In this document: positions 24,631 through 34,125 of the stretch, piece by piece
Layout: each line of letters opens with the position of its first letter
How positions within the stretch are numbered: the stretch's first letter is position 1
NCBI RefSeq assembly: GCF_900188375.1
Contig: NZ_FZOO01000001.1
Location: 248,001-312,000, forward strand
Direction of reading: 5' to 3'
DNA length: 64,000 bases
DNA from: Geodermatophilus pulveris
GTDB lineage: Bacteria > Actinomycetota > Actinomycetes > Mycobacteriales > Geodermatophilaceae
The notes under the pieces: model-generated
What the model saw: the letters and a program-made list of their open reading frames with translations, nothing else
What the model was told of the DNA's origin: nothing
Database searches by the model: none
Translations under genes and position numbers: made by a program

Positions 24631-26249
24631 TACAGCCCCAGTGCCGCCGACATCTCGTCGCGGAGCCGGTCGAGCTCGTCGGCCCCGCGGCCCCGGGCGG
24701 CGATGATCCCGGCGTCCTCGTGCACGGGGACGACGGTCTCCAGGTAGGCCTTGAGCTTGGGCTCGGTGCCGCTGGGCCGCACGACCACCCGGACGCCGTC
24801 GCCGAGCAACCGGACGGCGTCCACGGCGGGGGTCTCCGCCAGCAGGTCGGAGGCGACCACCGGGCGCCCCAGCAGCCGGGTGGGCGGCGCGGACCGCAGC
24901 CGCGCCGTCATCGCGCCGATCCGGGACAGGTCCTCGACCCGCACCGACAGCTGCCCGGTCGCGAACAGCCCGTGCTCGAGGGCCAGCTCGTCGAGGCGGT
25001 CGGTGAGCGTGCGGCCGGAGGCCGCGAGCTCGGCGGCCAGCAGCGCGACGGCGAGCGCGGCGGAGATGCCGTCCTTGTCCTTCACCACGTGCGGCGCCAC
25101 GGCGTAGCCCAGCGCCTCCTCGTAGCCGAAGACCAGCGGGTCGGCATCCGTGCCGGCGCGGACGATCCACTTGAACCCGGTCGGCGTCTCGGCGAACCGC
25201 ACGCCGTGCGCGCCGGCCAGCGCGTGCAGCAGCGAGCCGCTCACCAGCGACGCCGCGTAGGTGCCGCGCACCCCCCGGCGCAGCAGCCAGTCGGCGAGCA
25301 GTCCGCCCACCTCGTCGCCGGTCAGCCGGCGCCCGCCGCAGACCACCGAACAGCGGTCGGCGTCGGGGTCCTGGGCGATCGCCACGTCGGCGCCCGCCCG
25401 CGCGGCCAGCGCGGTCAGCAGGTCCACCGCCCCCGGCTCCTCGGGGTTGGGGAAGGCGACGGTCGGGAACGCCGGGTCGGGCTCCTCCTGCTCGGGCACG
25501 CCCACCGGCGGCGCGAGCCCCGCGGCGGCGAACACCGCGCGGGTGGTCTCCGCCCCCACGCCGTGCATCGCCGTGTAGGCGACGACGAGCCGGTCGCGGC
25601 CGGGCACCCGGTCGGGCTCCAGCGCCCCGACGACCGCGGCGACGTAGTCGGCGGCGACGTCGTCCCCGAGGCTGGTCCAGGCCTCCGACGTCGGCACCGC
25701 GCGGGCCGGCCCGACGGCGGCGATGGCCGCCTCGATCTCCCGGTCGGCCGGCGGCACGAGCTGCGCGCCGTCGCCGAGGTAGACCTTGTAGCCGTTGTCG
25801 TCGGGTGGGTTGTGGCTGGCGGTGACCATCACCCCGGCCACGCAGCCCAGGTGCCGGACGGCGAAGGCGAGCACCGGCGTCGGCAGCGGCCGGGGCAGCA
25901 CCCGGACGGCGAACCCCTGCGCCGCGAGCACCGCGGCCGAGACCCGGGCGAACTCGTCGGACCGGCGGCGGGCGTCGAAGCCGACGACCACGCCGCCGCC
26001 CGCGTGCCCGGCGCCGGCCAGCCAGCGGCCCAGGCCCGCGGCCGCGCGGGTGACCACGGCGGCGTTCATCCCGGCCGGCCCGGCCCGCAGCGGGCCGCGC
26101 AGCCCGGCGGTGCCGAAGGTGAGCGGCCCGGCGAAGCGGCGGGCCAGCTCCGCGGTGTCACCGGCCGCGACCAGCGCCTCGATCTCCGCGCGGTCGCCGT
26201 CGTGCGGGTCGGCGCCGGCCCACTCCCGGGCCCGGTCCAGCAGGGTCAC
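24630..26249 (-). CDS. Phospho-sugar mutase (phosphopentomutase/phosphomannomutase type)
   Basis: Alpha-D-phosphohexomutase superfamily, 539 residues, in the PGM2-like class that includes phosphopentomutases. Motifs in order: LTFGTAGLRGPL, phosphoserine loop TASHNPPDDNGYK, metal-binding DPDADR, sugar-binding GYEEALGYAV, and phosphate-binding RPSGTEPKLKAY. Linkage to purine nucleoside phosphorylase and the deo genes suggests it converts (deoxy)ribose-1-phosphate to the 5-phosphate, filling the DeoB step. That assignment is inferred. GTG 26249 overlaps the upstream epimerase stop by 4 bases. Confidence 0.88.
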   Translation of the reverse strand: MTLLDRAREWAGADPHDGDRAEIEALVAAGDTAELARRFAGPLTFGTAGLRGPLRAGPAGMNAAVVTRAAAGLGRWLAGAGHAGGGVVVGFDARRRSDEFARVSAAVLAAQGFAVRVLPRPLPTPVLAFAVRHLGCVAGVMVTASHNPPDDNGYKVYLGDGAQLVPPADREIEAAIAAVGPARAVPTSEAWTSLGDDVAADYVAAVVGALEPDRVPGRDRLVVAYTAMHGVGAETTRAVFAAAGLAPPVGVPEQEEPDPAFPTVAFPNPEEPGAVDLLTALAARAGADVAIAQDPDADRCSVVCGGRRLTGDEVGGLLADWLLRRGVRGTYAASLVSGSLLHALAGAHGVRFAETPTGFKWIVRAGTDADPLVFGYEEALGYAVAPHVVKDKDGISAALAVALLAAELAASGRTLTDRLDELALEHGLFATGQLSVRVEDLSRIGAMTARLRSAPPTRLLGRPVVASDLLAETPAVDAVRLLGDGVRVVVRPSGTEPKLKAYLETVVPVHEDAGIIAARGRGADELDRLRDEMSAALGL

Positions 26250-27109
26250 GGCTCCGCCCCACTCCCGGGCGCGATGTCCCCGCGGGGCAGGGGCGGCCCG
26301 AGGTGCTCGGCGTCGAAGTCCCGGGTGGTGAACTCGCCGCCCACCCGCGCGTGCACCGGGTCGGCCGGGTCCGGCTCGCCGTCCACCTCGACCAGGGCCG
26401 CGGCGAAGACCTCGGCGTCGTCCTGCGGCTCGTAGCCCAGCGCCCGCGCGGCGGTGAGGTCCCACCAGGCGCGGGTGTTGGCCGAGATGCCCCACACGAC
26501 CGCGAAGCCGGGGGCCGGCGCGCGCAGCGCCGCGTCGACCAGGCCCACCTGGTCGCCGGGGGACAGCCAGGTGGACAGGTGCCGCGTCGTCGTCGGCTCG
26601 GGGGCGGCGGTGCCGATGCGCAGGCAGACCACGTCCATGCCGTACCGGTCGGCGTACAGCGCGCCGAGCGCCTCGGTCGCCACCTTGGTGACCCCGTAGA
26701 AGGTGTCCGGCCGCGGCGGGGCGTCCGCCTCGCGCAGCAGCCCGGAGCCGGGGCGCGGGGTGAATCCGGTGGCGTGGTTGCTCGACGCCAGCACCACCCG
26801 GGGGACGCCGGCCCGCCGCGCCGCCTCCAGCACGGACCAGGTGCCCTCGATGTTGGCGTGCGAGACCGCCGCCCACGTCGACTCCCCGGAGACGCCGGCC
26901 AGGTGGACGACGGCGTCGGCGCCCTGCGCGGCGTCCAGCACCGCGGCCGGGTCGGTGACGTCGGCGACGAGGTGCTCCTCGCCGGGCCGGGTGTCGGTCA
27001 GCGGGACGACGTCCAGCGAGCGCAGCGCCCAGCCGCGCTCGGGCAGCCCGCCGCGCAGCACCGTGCCGATCCGCCCCGCAGCCCCGGTGAGCAGCACCGG
27101 ACCGCTCAC
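26246..27109 (-). CDS. NAD-dependent uronate dehydrogenase-like SDR
   Basis: Extended short-chain dehydrogenase of 287 residues, closest in pattern to uronate dehydrogenase (oxidation of galacturonate/glucuronate to the aldarate lactone). Shared features: N-terminal VLLTGAAGRIG, VVHLAGVSGE, VLASSNHATGF, catalytic YGVTK, the CLRIGTAAPEPTTTRHLSTWLS stretch (shown here in part), and WGISANTRAWWDL. GTG 27109 follows a repeat-containing 76-bp gap after PNP. Its role in a nucleoside operon is unclear; sugar-acid catabolism with the tartrate genes nearby is an alternative context. Confidence 0.75.
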   Translation of the reverse strand: MSGPVLLTGAAGRIGTVLRGGLPERGWALRSLDVVPLTDTRPGEEHLVADVTDPAAVLDAAQGADAVVHLAGVSGESTWAAVSHANIEGTWSVLEAARRAGVPRVVLASSNHATGFTPRPGSGLLREADAPPRPDTFYGVTKVATEALGALYADRYGMDVVCLRIGTAAPEPTTTRHLSTWLSPGDQVGLVDAALRAPAPGFAVVWGISANTRAWWDLTAARALGYEPQDDAEVFAAALVEVDGEPDPADPVHARVGGEFTTRDFDAEHLGPPLPRGDIAPGSGAEP

Positions 27110-27135
27110 GATGACACCGGATCGCTCACGCGGGG

Positions 27136-27173
27136 CGCTCCGCTCCTCGCTCGTCCCCCGCTGTGATGCTCAC
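27136..27173 (-). repeat. GAGCGAGGAGCGGAGCG-type repeat with GTGAGCATCACAGC
   Basis: Read on the minus strand, GTGAGCATCACAGC (27173-27160) is followed by CGAGCGAGGAGCGGAGCG (27153-27136). The 18-mer is identical to 36446-36463 and the 14-mer differs by one base from 36345-36358. It fills the gap between PNP and the uronate dehydrogenase-like gene. Confidence 0.7.
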
Positions 27174-27185
27174 GCCCCTGCCCGC

Positions 27186-27995
27186 TCACGGCAACCGCCC
27201 GACGAACCCGACCAGGAACTCGCCCAGCCGGCCGGCGGCGGCCCGGCCCGCCGCGAGCACCTCCTGGTGGTCCAGCGCCTCCCCGGTGATGCCGGCCGCG
27301 GCGTTGGTGACCATCGACAGCCCGAGCACCTCCAGGCCGGCGGCCCGCGCGGCGATCGCCTCCAGCGCGGTCGACATGCCGACCAGGTCCGCGCCCAGGG
27401 TGCGCAGCATCCGGATCTCCGCCGGCGTCTCGTAGTGCGGCCCGGGCAGCGCCGCGTAGACACCCTCGGTCAGCGACGGGTCCAGCTCGCGGGCCAGCGA
27501 CCGCAGCCGGGCGGCGTACAGGTCGGTGAGGTCGACGAAGGTGGCGCCGACCAGCGGCGAGCGGGCCGTGAGGTTGAGGTGGTCGCTGATCAGGACCGCC
27601 TGGCCGACCCGGTGGTCGGGCGCCAGCCCGCCGGCGGCGTTGGTCAGCACCACGGTGCGCACGCCCGCGGCGGCCGCCGTCCGGACGCCGTGCACCACCG
27701 GCTCCACCCCGCGGCCCTCGTAGAGGTGGGTGCGGCCGAGGAAGAGCAGCACCCGGCGCTCGCCGACCCGCACCGAGCGCACCTCCCCGCCGTGGCCGAC
27801 CGCCGTCGGGGCGGCGAAGCCGGGCAGCTCCCCGATGGCCACGGTGTCCGCGACGGCACCGAAGGCGTCGGCGGCCGGCGCCCAGCCCGAGCCCATGACG
27901 ACGGCCACCTCGTGGCCGCCGCCGAGCGCGCGGGTCAGCTCGTCGGCCGCCCGTCCGGCCAGGGTCGCGGCGTCGGTCGTGGGGGGTGCGCTCAC
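27186..27995 (-). CDS. Purine nucleoside phosphorylase
   Basis: Phosphorolysis of inosine/guanosine-type nucleosides to base plus (deoxy)ribose-1-phosphate. The 269-residue trimeric class (PNP/MTAP family) shows [48 protein letters not shown] with the substrate-binding Glu, [12 protein letters not shown] and [13 protein letters not shown] 27995 has a TAGCGT box 7 nt upstream. It leads the PNP-dehydrogenase-mutase-HAD group and takes inosine produced by adenosine deaminase. Confidence 0.94.
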   Translation of the reverse strand: MSAPPTTDAATLAGRAADELTRALGGGHEVAVVMGSGWAPAADAFGAVADTVAIGELPGFAAPTAVGHGGEVRSVRVGERRVLLFLGRTHLYEGRGVEPVVHGVRTAAAAGVRTVVLTNAAGGLAPDHRVGQAVLISDHLNLTARSPLVGATFVDLTDLYAARLRSLARELDPSLTEGVYAALPGPHYETPAEIRMLRTLGADLVGMSTALEAIAARAAGLEVLGLSMVTNAAAGITGEALDHQEVLAAGRAAAGRLGEFLVGFVGRLP

Positions 27996-28002
27996 GGGGG
28001 CG

Positions 28003-28008
28003 ACGCTA
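28003..28008 (-). promoter_or_regulatory. -10 box TAGCGT for leaderless PNP gene
   Basis: TAGCGT (28008 to 28003) lies 7 nt before GTG 27995. Confidence 0.6.
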
Positions 28009-28119
28009 TCGCCAGCGCGCGGACCCCGGCACGGGGACCGCGGCGGCACACGGACCCCACCCGTCCCGCCGCGGGCGTGTCCGCTGGAGGCCGGCGCGCG
28101 GGGTGCCGACTGTGGCGGC

Positions 28120-29652
28120 GTGCAGCGCATCGACATCGACGGCGTCCCCGTCTTCACCGCCGACGGCCCGGCGCGGACCACCGCCGCCCTCGTCTTCGGC
28201 GTCGGGCTGCGCGACGAGACGTTCGCGACGATCGAGGTCACGCACCTCGTCGAGCACCTGGCCATGGCCGCGCTGCCCCGCACCCACCTGCGCTGCAGCG
28301 CGGTCACCGACGTCGACACCACCACCTTCAGCGCCACGGGCCGGCCCGATGCGGTCGGCGCGTTCCTCGAGGGCGTCTGCCGGGCGCTGTCGGACCTGCC
28401 CACCGAGCGGATGGGCGTCGAGGTCGGCGTCCTGCAGGCGGAGAGCTGCAGCACGCCGGACTCCACGGCCGCCGGGTTGTGGGCCGCGCGCTTCGGGCTG
28501 GCCGGCCCCGGCCTGGTCGTGGCCGCCGGGCCCGGCCCCGAGTACCTCACCGAGCAGACCGTGCGGGCGCACGCCCGCCGCTGGTTCGTCCGCGGCAACG
28601 CCGCGCTGTGGGTCAGCGGCCCGTTGCCCCCCGGCCTGCGGCTGCCCCTCCCGCCCGGCCCGCGTCCCGGGCGGCCCGTCCCGGCCGCCCGGCCGCAGAC
28701 CGGGCCGGTGTGGACCCGCGCCGGCCGCTCCGGCGTCGGCCTGCTGCTCACCGCCGGCGGCGCGGCCGACCCGGCGCTCACCCTCGGCGTCGAGGTGCTC
28801 AAGGAGCGGCTGCGCGACACCGCCCGCCTGGCCCGGGGCCTGAGCTACTCCGTGGACTCCCTGGCCCTGGACCTGTCCGCCGACCGCCGGGAGGTCGCCG
28901 TCGTCGTCGACGCCCGCCCCGGCCAGGAGGGCGAGGTGGCCAGGCTGCTCTGGGCGGCCTACGCGGAGCTCGGCGAGGCCGGCCCCACCGCCGCCGAGCT
29001 GGCGCACGCGGTCGGCGGCTTCGCCGAGGAGCTGGACGACGAGCGCGCGGTGGTCGAGTCCGAGCTGGCCGACGCCGCGTACTGCGCGGTCGGCGGCCTG
29101 CCGTTCCGCCCCGTGCAGGACGTGCTCGCCGCCTGGCGGGCGACCGGCCCGGGGCAGGTCGCGGCCGCGCTGCGCGCCACCGTGCCGACGGCCGTGCTCG
29201 CGGTGCCCGAGGACACCGACCACTACGACGGGCCCGGGCACCCGGTCGAGCGCCGCTACGTCTGCGCGGTGCAGGACCGGCTGCCGCCCGGCCGCACCTC
29301 CCGGCCGCCGCTGCTGGCCCGGCTGTTCTCCCCGGCGCAGCGCGTCGCGCTCGTCGTGGGGGAGCGGGAGCTGGCCTGGCGCGACCCGGACGGCGACGTG
29401 CACGCCGTCCCCTGGGACCGGGTCGCCGCCGCCCTGCCCACCCCGGACGGCCGCGCGGTCCTCGTGGTCGGCCGGGACCTGTGCAGCACGCTGGTGGACG
29501 ACGACCGGTACGGCCGGGGCACCGTCGCGGCCGTGCGCGACCGCGTGCCCGCCGACCGCTGGCTGCCGCGGCCGGCCCCCGTGGCGGGGACGCCGGCCGC
29601 CGGGCTCGTGGCCGCGGCTCTCCCGGGCGCCGGGGCGGCCGCTTCTCCCTAG
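28120..29652 (+). CDS. M16 (pitrilysin-like) zinc peptidase-fold protein
   Basis: Only the first part resembles M16 peptidases: residues about 35-55 carry the inverted zinc motif HLVEH inside [11 protein letters not shown], followed by a [11 protein letters not shown] stretch like the family's second strand. The remaining 510-residue protein has weak family character and no signal peptide, so it is probably cytosolic. GTG 28120 is preceded by GACTGT 6 nt upstream and starts the family-like region. Divergent from PNP. Whether it cleaves peptides or is a non-peptidase relative cannot be decided. Confidence 0.65.
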   Translation: MQRIDIDGVPVFTADGPARTTAALVFGVGLRDETFATIEVTHLVEHLAMAALPRTHLRCSAVTDVDTTTFSATGRPDAVGAFLEGVCRALSDLPTERMGVEVGVLQAESCSTPDSTAAGLWAARFGLAGPGLVVAAGPGPEYLTEQTVRAHARRWFVRGNAALWVSGPLPPGLRLPLPPGPRPGRPVPAARPQTGPVWTRAGRSGVGLLLTAGGAADPALTLGVEVLKERLRDTARLARGLSYSVDSLALDLSADRREVAVVVDARPGQEGEVARLLWAAYAELGEAGPTAAELAHAVGGFAEELDDERAVVESELADAAYCAVGGLPFRPVQDVLAAWRATGPGQVAAALRATVPTAVLAVPEDTDHYDGPGHPVERRYVCAVQDRLPPGRTSRPPLLARLFSPAQRVALVVGERELAWRDPDGDVHAVPWDRVAAALPTPDGRAVLVVGRDLCSTLVDDDRYGRGTVAAVRDRVPADRWLPRPAPVAGTPAAGLVAAALPGAGAAASP

Positions 29653-29655
29653 ACT
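29650..29655 (+). promoter_or_regulatory. -10 box TAGACT for the GCS2-type ligase gene
   Basis: TAGACT lies 6 nt before GTG 29662, and its first three bases are the stop codon of the M16-like gene. Confidence 0.6.
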
Positions 29656-29661
29656 CAGGGA

Positions 29662-30876
29662 GTGGAGATCCCGTTCCGGTCGTCCGAGCGCGCCAGCCTC
29701 GGCGTGGAGTGGGAGCTGCAGCTCGTCGACCTGCGGACCCGCCAGCTGACCGCGGGCGCCGTCGAGATCCTCGAGGAGCTCCGCCCCGAGGGCGCCGAGG
29801 AGCACCCCCGGGCCAAGCACGAGCTGCTGCAGTCGACGATCGAGGTCATCACCGGGGTCTGCAGCACCGTCGCCGAGGCCAAGGCCGACCTGGCCGGCAC
29901 GGTCGCCGAGGTGCGGACGGCCGCCGCGCGCCGCGGGCTGGGCCTGATGTGCGCCGGCACCCACCCGATCACCGACTGGCAGACCCAGCAGATCTCGCCC
30001 AAGGAGCGCTACCAGCAGCTCGTCGAGCGCATGCAGTGGCTGGCCCGCCGGCTGCAGATCTTCGGGGTGCACGTGCACGTGGGCGTCCGCGCGCCGGAGA
30101 AGGCCATCCCGATCGTCAACGCGCTCACCCAGTACGTCCCGCACTTCCTCGCGCTGTCGGCGTCCTCCCCGTTCTGGGTCGGCTGCGACACCGGCCTGGC
30201 CTCGGCCCGCTCCAAGGTGTTCGAGGGGATGCCGACCGCCGGCCTGCCCTACCAGCTGTCGGGGTGGGAGCGGTTCGAGGAGTACATGGAGACGCTGATC
30301 TCCACGCACACCATCGAGAGCGTCCGCGAGGTGTGGTGGGACATCCGCCCGCACCCGGACTTCGGCACCGTCGAGCTGCGCATCTGCGACGGGTTGCCCA
30401 CCCTGGACGAGGTGGGGGCCATCGCGGCGCTGTCCCAGTGCCTGGTCGAGCAGTTCGACAGCCAGCTCGACCGCGGCTACACGCTGCCCGTCCCGGCGTC
30501 GTGGGTGCTGCGGGAGAACAAGTGGCGGGCGGCCCGCTACGGGCTGGACGCCGACATCGTCGTCGACGAGAAGGGCACCGTGCTGCCGGTGCGCCAGGCC
30601 ATCGCCGACCTGGTCGAGGACCTCGAGCCCACCGCCCGCCGGCTGAACTGCGAGACCGAGCTGGCCGACGTGCACCGCATCCTGGCCGTCGGCGCGTCCT
30701 ACCAGCGCCAGCGCGCGATCGCGGCGGCGACCGGCGGCGACCTGACCGCCGTCGTCGACGGCCTGCTGGCCGAGCTGCGTGACGGCCTGCCCACCCAGCC
30801 GCTGCCGGGCAGCGGGCCCACCGGCACCCCGCCGGTGCCCGGCCCGGCCCGGTGCGCCGGCGGTCACGCGGCATGA
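29662..30876 (+). CDS. Glutamate--cysteine ligase family (YbdK-type) carboxylate-amine ligase
   Basis: ATP-dependent ligase of the GCS2 family (PF04107), which joins Glu-like gamma-carboxylates to amines. The 404-residue protein has SLGVEWELQLVD at the N-terminus, KHELLQSTIEVITGVC, FGVHVHVGV, SASSPFWVG and DIRPHPDFGTVELRICDG. The true product is unsettled for YbdK relatives: weak gamma-glutamylcysteine synthesis is reported for the family. The C-terminal 25 residues are Pro/Gly-rich. Leaderless start; the M20 amidohydrolase gene follows 13 bases downstream. Confidence 0.85.
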   Translation: MEIPFRSSERASLGVEWELQLVDLRTRQLTAGAVEILEELRPEGAEEHPRAKHELLQSTIEVITGVCSTVAEAKADLAGTVAEVRTAAARRGLGLMCAGTHPITDWQTQQISPKERYQQLVERMQWLARRLQIFGVHVHVGVRAPEKAIPIVNALTQYVPHFLALSASSPFWVGCDTGLASARSKVFEGMPTAGLPYQLSGWERFEEYMETLISTHTIESVREVWWDIRPHPDFGTVELRICDGLPTLDEVGAIAALSQCLVEQFDSQLDRGYTLPVPASWVLRENKWRAARYGLDADIVVDEKGTVLPVRQAIADLVEDLEPTARRLNCETELADVHRILAVGASYQRQRAIAAATGGDLTAVVDGLLAELRDGLPTQPLPGSGPTGTPPVPGPARCAGGHAA

Positions 30877-30889
30877 GGGACGCCGCCGC

Positions 30890-32134
30890 ATGACCGACCA
30901 GGAGAAGCTCGGCACGGCCGTCGACGAGTGGACCGCCGCGCACCACGCCCAGCTGGTCGCCGTCCGCCGCCACCTGCACGCCCACCCCGAGCTGTCCTTC
31001 GCGGAGTTCGAGACGACGTCCCACCTGGAGCAGCGGCTGCGCGAGGCCGGCCTGGCGCCCCGGCGGCTGCCCAGCGGCACCGGGCTGGTCGTCGAGGTCG
31101 GCTCGGGGGAGCCGGTCGTGGTGCTGCGCGCCGACATCGACGCGCTGCCGCTGGCCGACCTCAAGGACGTCCCCTACGCCTCCCGCCGCGAGGACACCTG
31201 CCACGCCTGCGGGCACGACGTGCACACCACCGTCCTGCTCGGCGTGGCGCTGGCGCTGGCCGAGCAGGACGCCCTGCCCGGCACGGTGCGCTGCGTCTTC
31301 CAGCCGGCCGAGGAGACCGTGCCCGGCGGCGCGACCGGGGTGGTCGCCGCCGGCGTCCTGGAGGGGGCCTCCCGGGCCCTGGCGCTGCACTGCGACCCCT
31401 CCCTCCCCGTCGGCACCGTCGGCCTGCGCACCGGTGCGATCACCGCGGCCTGCGACCGGATGGACGTCACGCTCACCGGCCCCGGGGGGCACACCGCCCG
31501 GCCGCAGCTGACCGTCGACCTGGTCGACGCCCTCGGCCGGCTGATCACCGACCTGCCGGCGCTGATGTCCCGGCAGGTCGACCCGCGGGCCGGCATGTCG
31601 CTGGTGTGGGGGGCCGTCGACGCCGGGGTCGCGGCCAACGCCATCCCGCAGCGCGGCCACCTCCGGGGCACGGTGCGGGTGCTGGACCGCGACACCTGGA
31701 AGGACGCCGAGGCGCTGCTGCGCTCGCTGGTGGAGAAGGTCGCGGCCACCACCGGCGCGCAGGTGCAGGTCGACTACACCCGCGGCGTACCCCCGGTGGT
31801 CAACGACCCGCGCTCGGTCGCGCTGCTGCGCTCCGCCGCGCTGGAGACCGTCGGCGGGGACGGCCTGCGCGCCTCGCCGCAGAGCATGGGCGGGGAGGAC
31901 TTCGGCTGGTTCGCCGACGTGCTGCCCATCGCGCTGGCCCGCCTGGGCACGCACGGCGGCGGGCCCCCGCTGGACCTGCACCGGGGCACCTTCGACGTCG
32001 ACGAGCGGGCCATCGGCGTCGGCGTCCGGCTGCTCGCCCGCGCCGCCCTGCACGCCCTGGCCGCCGATGCCGGCAGCACGCCGTCCGGCCCCACCCCCCG
32101 GCCGGGACGTCCCGGCCAGGGTCACCGCCGGTAG
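30890..32134 (+). CDS. M20D-family amidohydrolase
   Basis: Metal-dependent amide hydrolase of the HipO/IAA-amino-acid hydrolase group, 414 residues. Features: [25 protein letters not shown], metal-binding [15 protein letters not shown], catalytic [22 protein letters not shown], dimerisation region GPGGHTARP, and the C-terminal [11 protein letters not shown] ligand. ATG 30890 has GAGGGA 9 nt upstream. Probably co-transcribed with the upstream ligase, giving an amide-forming and an amide-cleaving enzyme side by side; the shared substrate, if any, is unknown. Confidence 0.88.
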   Translation: MTDQEKLGTAVDEWTAAHHAQLVAVRRHLHAHPELSFAEFETTSHLEQRLREAGLAPRRLPSGTGLVVEVGSGEPVVVLRADIDALPLADLKDVPYASRREDTCHACGHDVHTTVLLGVALALAEQDALPGTVRCVFQPAEETVPGGATGVVAAGVLEGASRALALHCDPSLPVGTVGLRTGAITAACDRMDVTLTGPGGHTARPQLTVDLVDALGRLITDLPALMSRQVDPRAGMSLVWGAVDAGVAANAIPQRGHLRGTVRVLDRDTWKDAEALLRSLVEKVAATTGAQVQVDYTRGVPPVVNDPRSVALLRSAALETVGGDGLRASPQSMGGEDFGWFADVLPIALARLGTHGGGPPLDLHRGTFDVDERAIGVGVRLLARAALHALAADAGSTPSGPTPRPGRPGQGHRR

Positions 32135-32163
32135 AGACCGACCCCGACCACCCGGGAGCGCCG

Positions 32164-34125
32164 ATGAGTGCCAGCGACCAGCAGACCGCCGCGCCGGACG
32201 CGGAGGTCCCCGCCGAGCACGAGGTCCCCGACGACCTCAGCCTCGCCGCCGGCTTCCCGCCGGCCACCCGCGAGCGCTGGCGGGAGATGGTGGCGGCGGT
32301 GCTGCGCAAGGCCGGCCGGGAGGACCTGCCCGACCCGGTCGAGGACGCGCTGCGGGTGCCGGTGGCCACCGGCGTCAGCGTGGCCCCGCTCTACACCGCC
32401 GAGGACGCCGGGGACCTGCCCGCCGCGGTCGGCGTCCCGGGCCTGGCCCCCTTCGTCCGCGGCGCCCGCCCGGCGGTCGGCCCGGCCGGCTCGGCCGCCG
32501 TCTCCGCCGCCGGGGGCGCGGCCGGCGGGGCCTCGGCCAGCTGGGACATCCGGCAGCGGCACGCCCACCCCGACGTGGCGCTGACGCGGGAGGCGATCGC
32601 CGCGGACCTGGAGAACGGCGTCACCTCGCTGTGGCTGGAGGTCGGGGACGGCGCGGTCCCGGCCGACGCCCTGGGCGAGGTGCTCTCCGGCGTCTACCTC
32701 GACCTGGCGCCGGTCGCGGTCTCCGGCGGGCTGCCGGCCGCCGAGGCGCTGCTCGCCCTGGTCGACGGGCGCGCCGACCTGGCGCCCGGCGGGTCGCTGG
32801 GCCTGGACCCGCTCGGCGTGCACGCGGCCTCCGGGCAGGCGCAGGACCTCACCGGGCTGGCCGGGGTCGCCCGCCGCGCGCCGGCCGGGTGGCGCACCGT
32901 CGTCGTCGACGGCACCGTCTTCCACGACGCCGGCGCCTCCGCGGTGGAGGAGCTCGGCTGCTCGCTGGCCGCCGGGGTGGCCTACCTGCGGGCGCTCACC
33001 GACGGCGGCCTGTCCGTGGACGAGGCGTTCGCCCAGCTGGAGTTCCGCTACGCGGCCGGCGCCGACCAGTTCACGACCATCGCCGGGCTGCGCGCCGCGC
33101 GCCGGCTGTGGGACCGGGTCGGGGAGGTCAGCGGCGCCTCGCCCGAGGCCCGCGGCCAGCGGCAGCACGCGGTCACCTCGTCGGTGATGACCACCCGGCG
33201 CGACCCGTGGGTCAACATGCTGCGGACGACGGTCGCCTGCTTCGCCGCGGGCGTCGGCGGCGCCGAGGTGGTCACCGTGCAGCCGTTCGACGCCGCGGCC
33301 GGCCTGCCGGACGCGTTCTCCCGCCGCATCGCCCGGAACACCCAGAACCTGCTGGTCGAGGAGGCCCACCTGGCCCGCGTGCTCGACCCGGGCGGCGGCT
33401 CCTGGTACGTCGAGTCGCTCACCGACGCCCTGTCCGGGGCCGCGTGGGACTGGTTCCGCGAGATCGAGCGGGCCGGCGGGCTGGCCGCCGCGCTGGACTC
33501 CGGCCTGGTGGGCGACCGCATCGCCGCCGCCTGGGACGCCCGCACCGAGCGGCTGGCGCACCGCACCGACGCGATCACCGGCGTCAGCGAGTTCCCCAAC
33601 CTGGCCGAGAAGCTGCCCGAGCGGCAGCCCGCCGCGGACCTCCGCCCGACCGGCGGGCTGCCGCGGGTGCGGGCGGCGCAGGCCTTCGAGGAGCTGCGCG
33701 ACCGCGCCGACGCCGTGGGGCGGGCGGGGGACGCACAGCGGCCGCAGGTGTACCTGGCGACCGTCGGGTCCGTCGCCCGGCACACCGCGCGGGCGGGCTT
33801 CGCCGGCAACCTGTTCCAGGCCGGCGGCCTGGCGACGCCGTCCGGGGACGGGGCCTCCGGCCTCGCCGACGCCGGCACCACGGTCGCCTGCATCTGCGGT
33901 ACCGACAAGGACTACGCGGAGTCCGCGGCCGCCCTCGCCGCGGAGCTGCGCGCCGCCGGCGCCACCTCCGTGTGGCTGGCCGGCAAGCCGTCGCTGCAGG
34001 TCGACGGCGTCGACGGGTACGTGTACGCCGGGTGCGACGCACTCGGCGTGCTGAGGACAGTGCACGAGCAGCTCGGCATCGGCCGTCCGCACGCGGACGG
34101 CGGCCCCAAGGAGGTCCTGGCATGA
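32164..34125 (+). CDS. mutA: Methylmalonyl-CoA mutase small (beta) subunit
   Basis: Partner subunit of the heterodimeric B12-dependent mutase that interconverts methylmalonyl-CoA and succinyl-CoA. 653 residues: an N-terminal segment, TIM-barrel domain with [32 protein letters not shown] and [13 protein letters not shown], then a C-terminal B12-like domain that lacks the DxHxxG cobalamin motif, as expected for the small subunit. ATG 32164 has GGGAG upstream. The stop overlaps mutB by 4 bases. Confidence 0.95.
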   Translation: MSASDQQTAAPDAEVPAEHEVPDDLSLAAGFPPATRERWREMVAAVLRKAGREDLPDPVEDALRVPVATGVSVAPLYTAEDAGDLPAAVGVPGLAPFVRGARPAVGPAGSAAVSAAGGAAGGASASWDIRQRHAHPDVALTREAIAADLENGVTSLWLEVGDGAVPADALGEVLSGVYLDLAPVAVSGGLPAAEALLALVDGRADLAPGGSLGLDPLGVHAASGQAQDLTGLAGVARRAPAGWRTVVVDGTVFHDAGASAVEELGCSLAAGVAYLRALTDGGLSVDEAFAQLEFRYAAGADQFTTIAGLRAARRLWDRVGEVSGASPEARGQRQHAVTSSVMTTRRDPWVNMLRTTVACFAAGVGGAEVVTVQPFDAAAGLPDAFSRRIARNTQNLLVEEAHLARVLDPGGGSWYVESLTDALSGAAWDWFREIERAGGLAAALDSGLVGDRIAAAWDARTERLAHRTDAITGVSEFPNLAEKLPERQPAADLRPTGGLPRVRAAQAFEELRDRADAVGRAGDAQRPQVYLATVGSVARHTARAGFAGNLFQAGGLATPSGDGASGLADAGTTVACICGTDKDYAESAAALAAELRAAGATSVWLAGKPSLQVDGVDGYVYAGCDALGVLRTVHEQLGIGRPHADGGPKEVLA

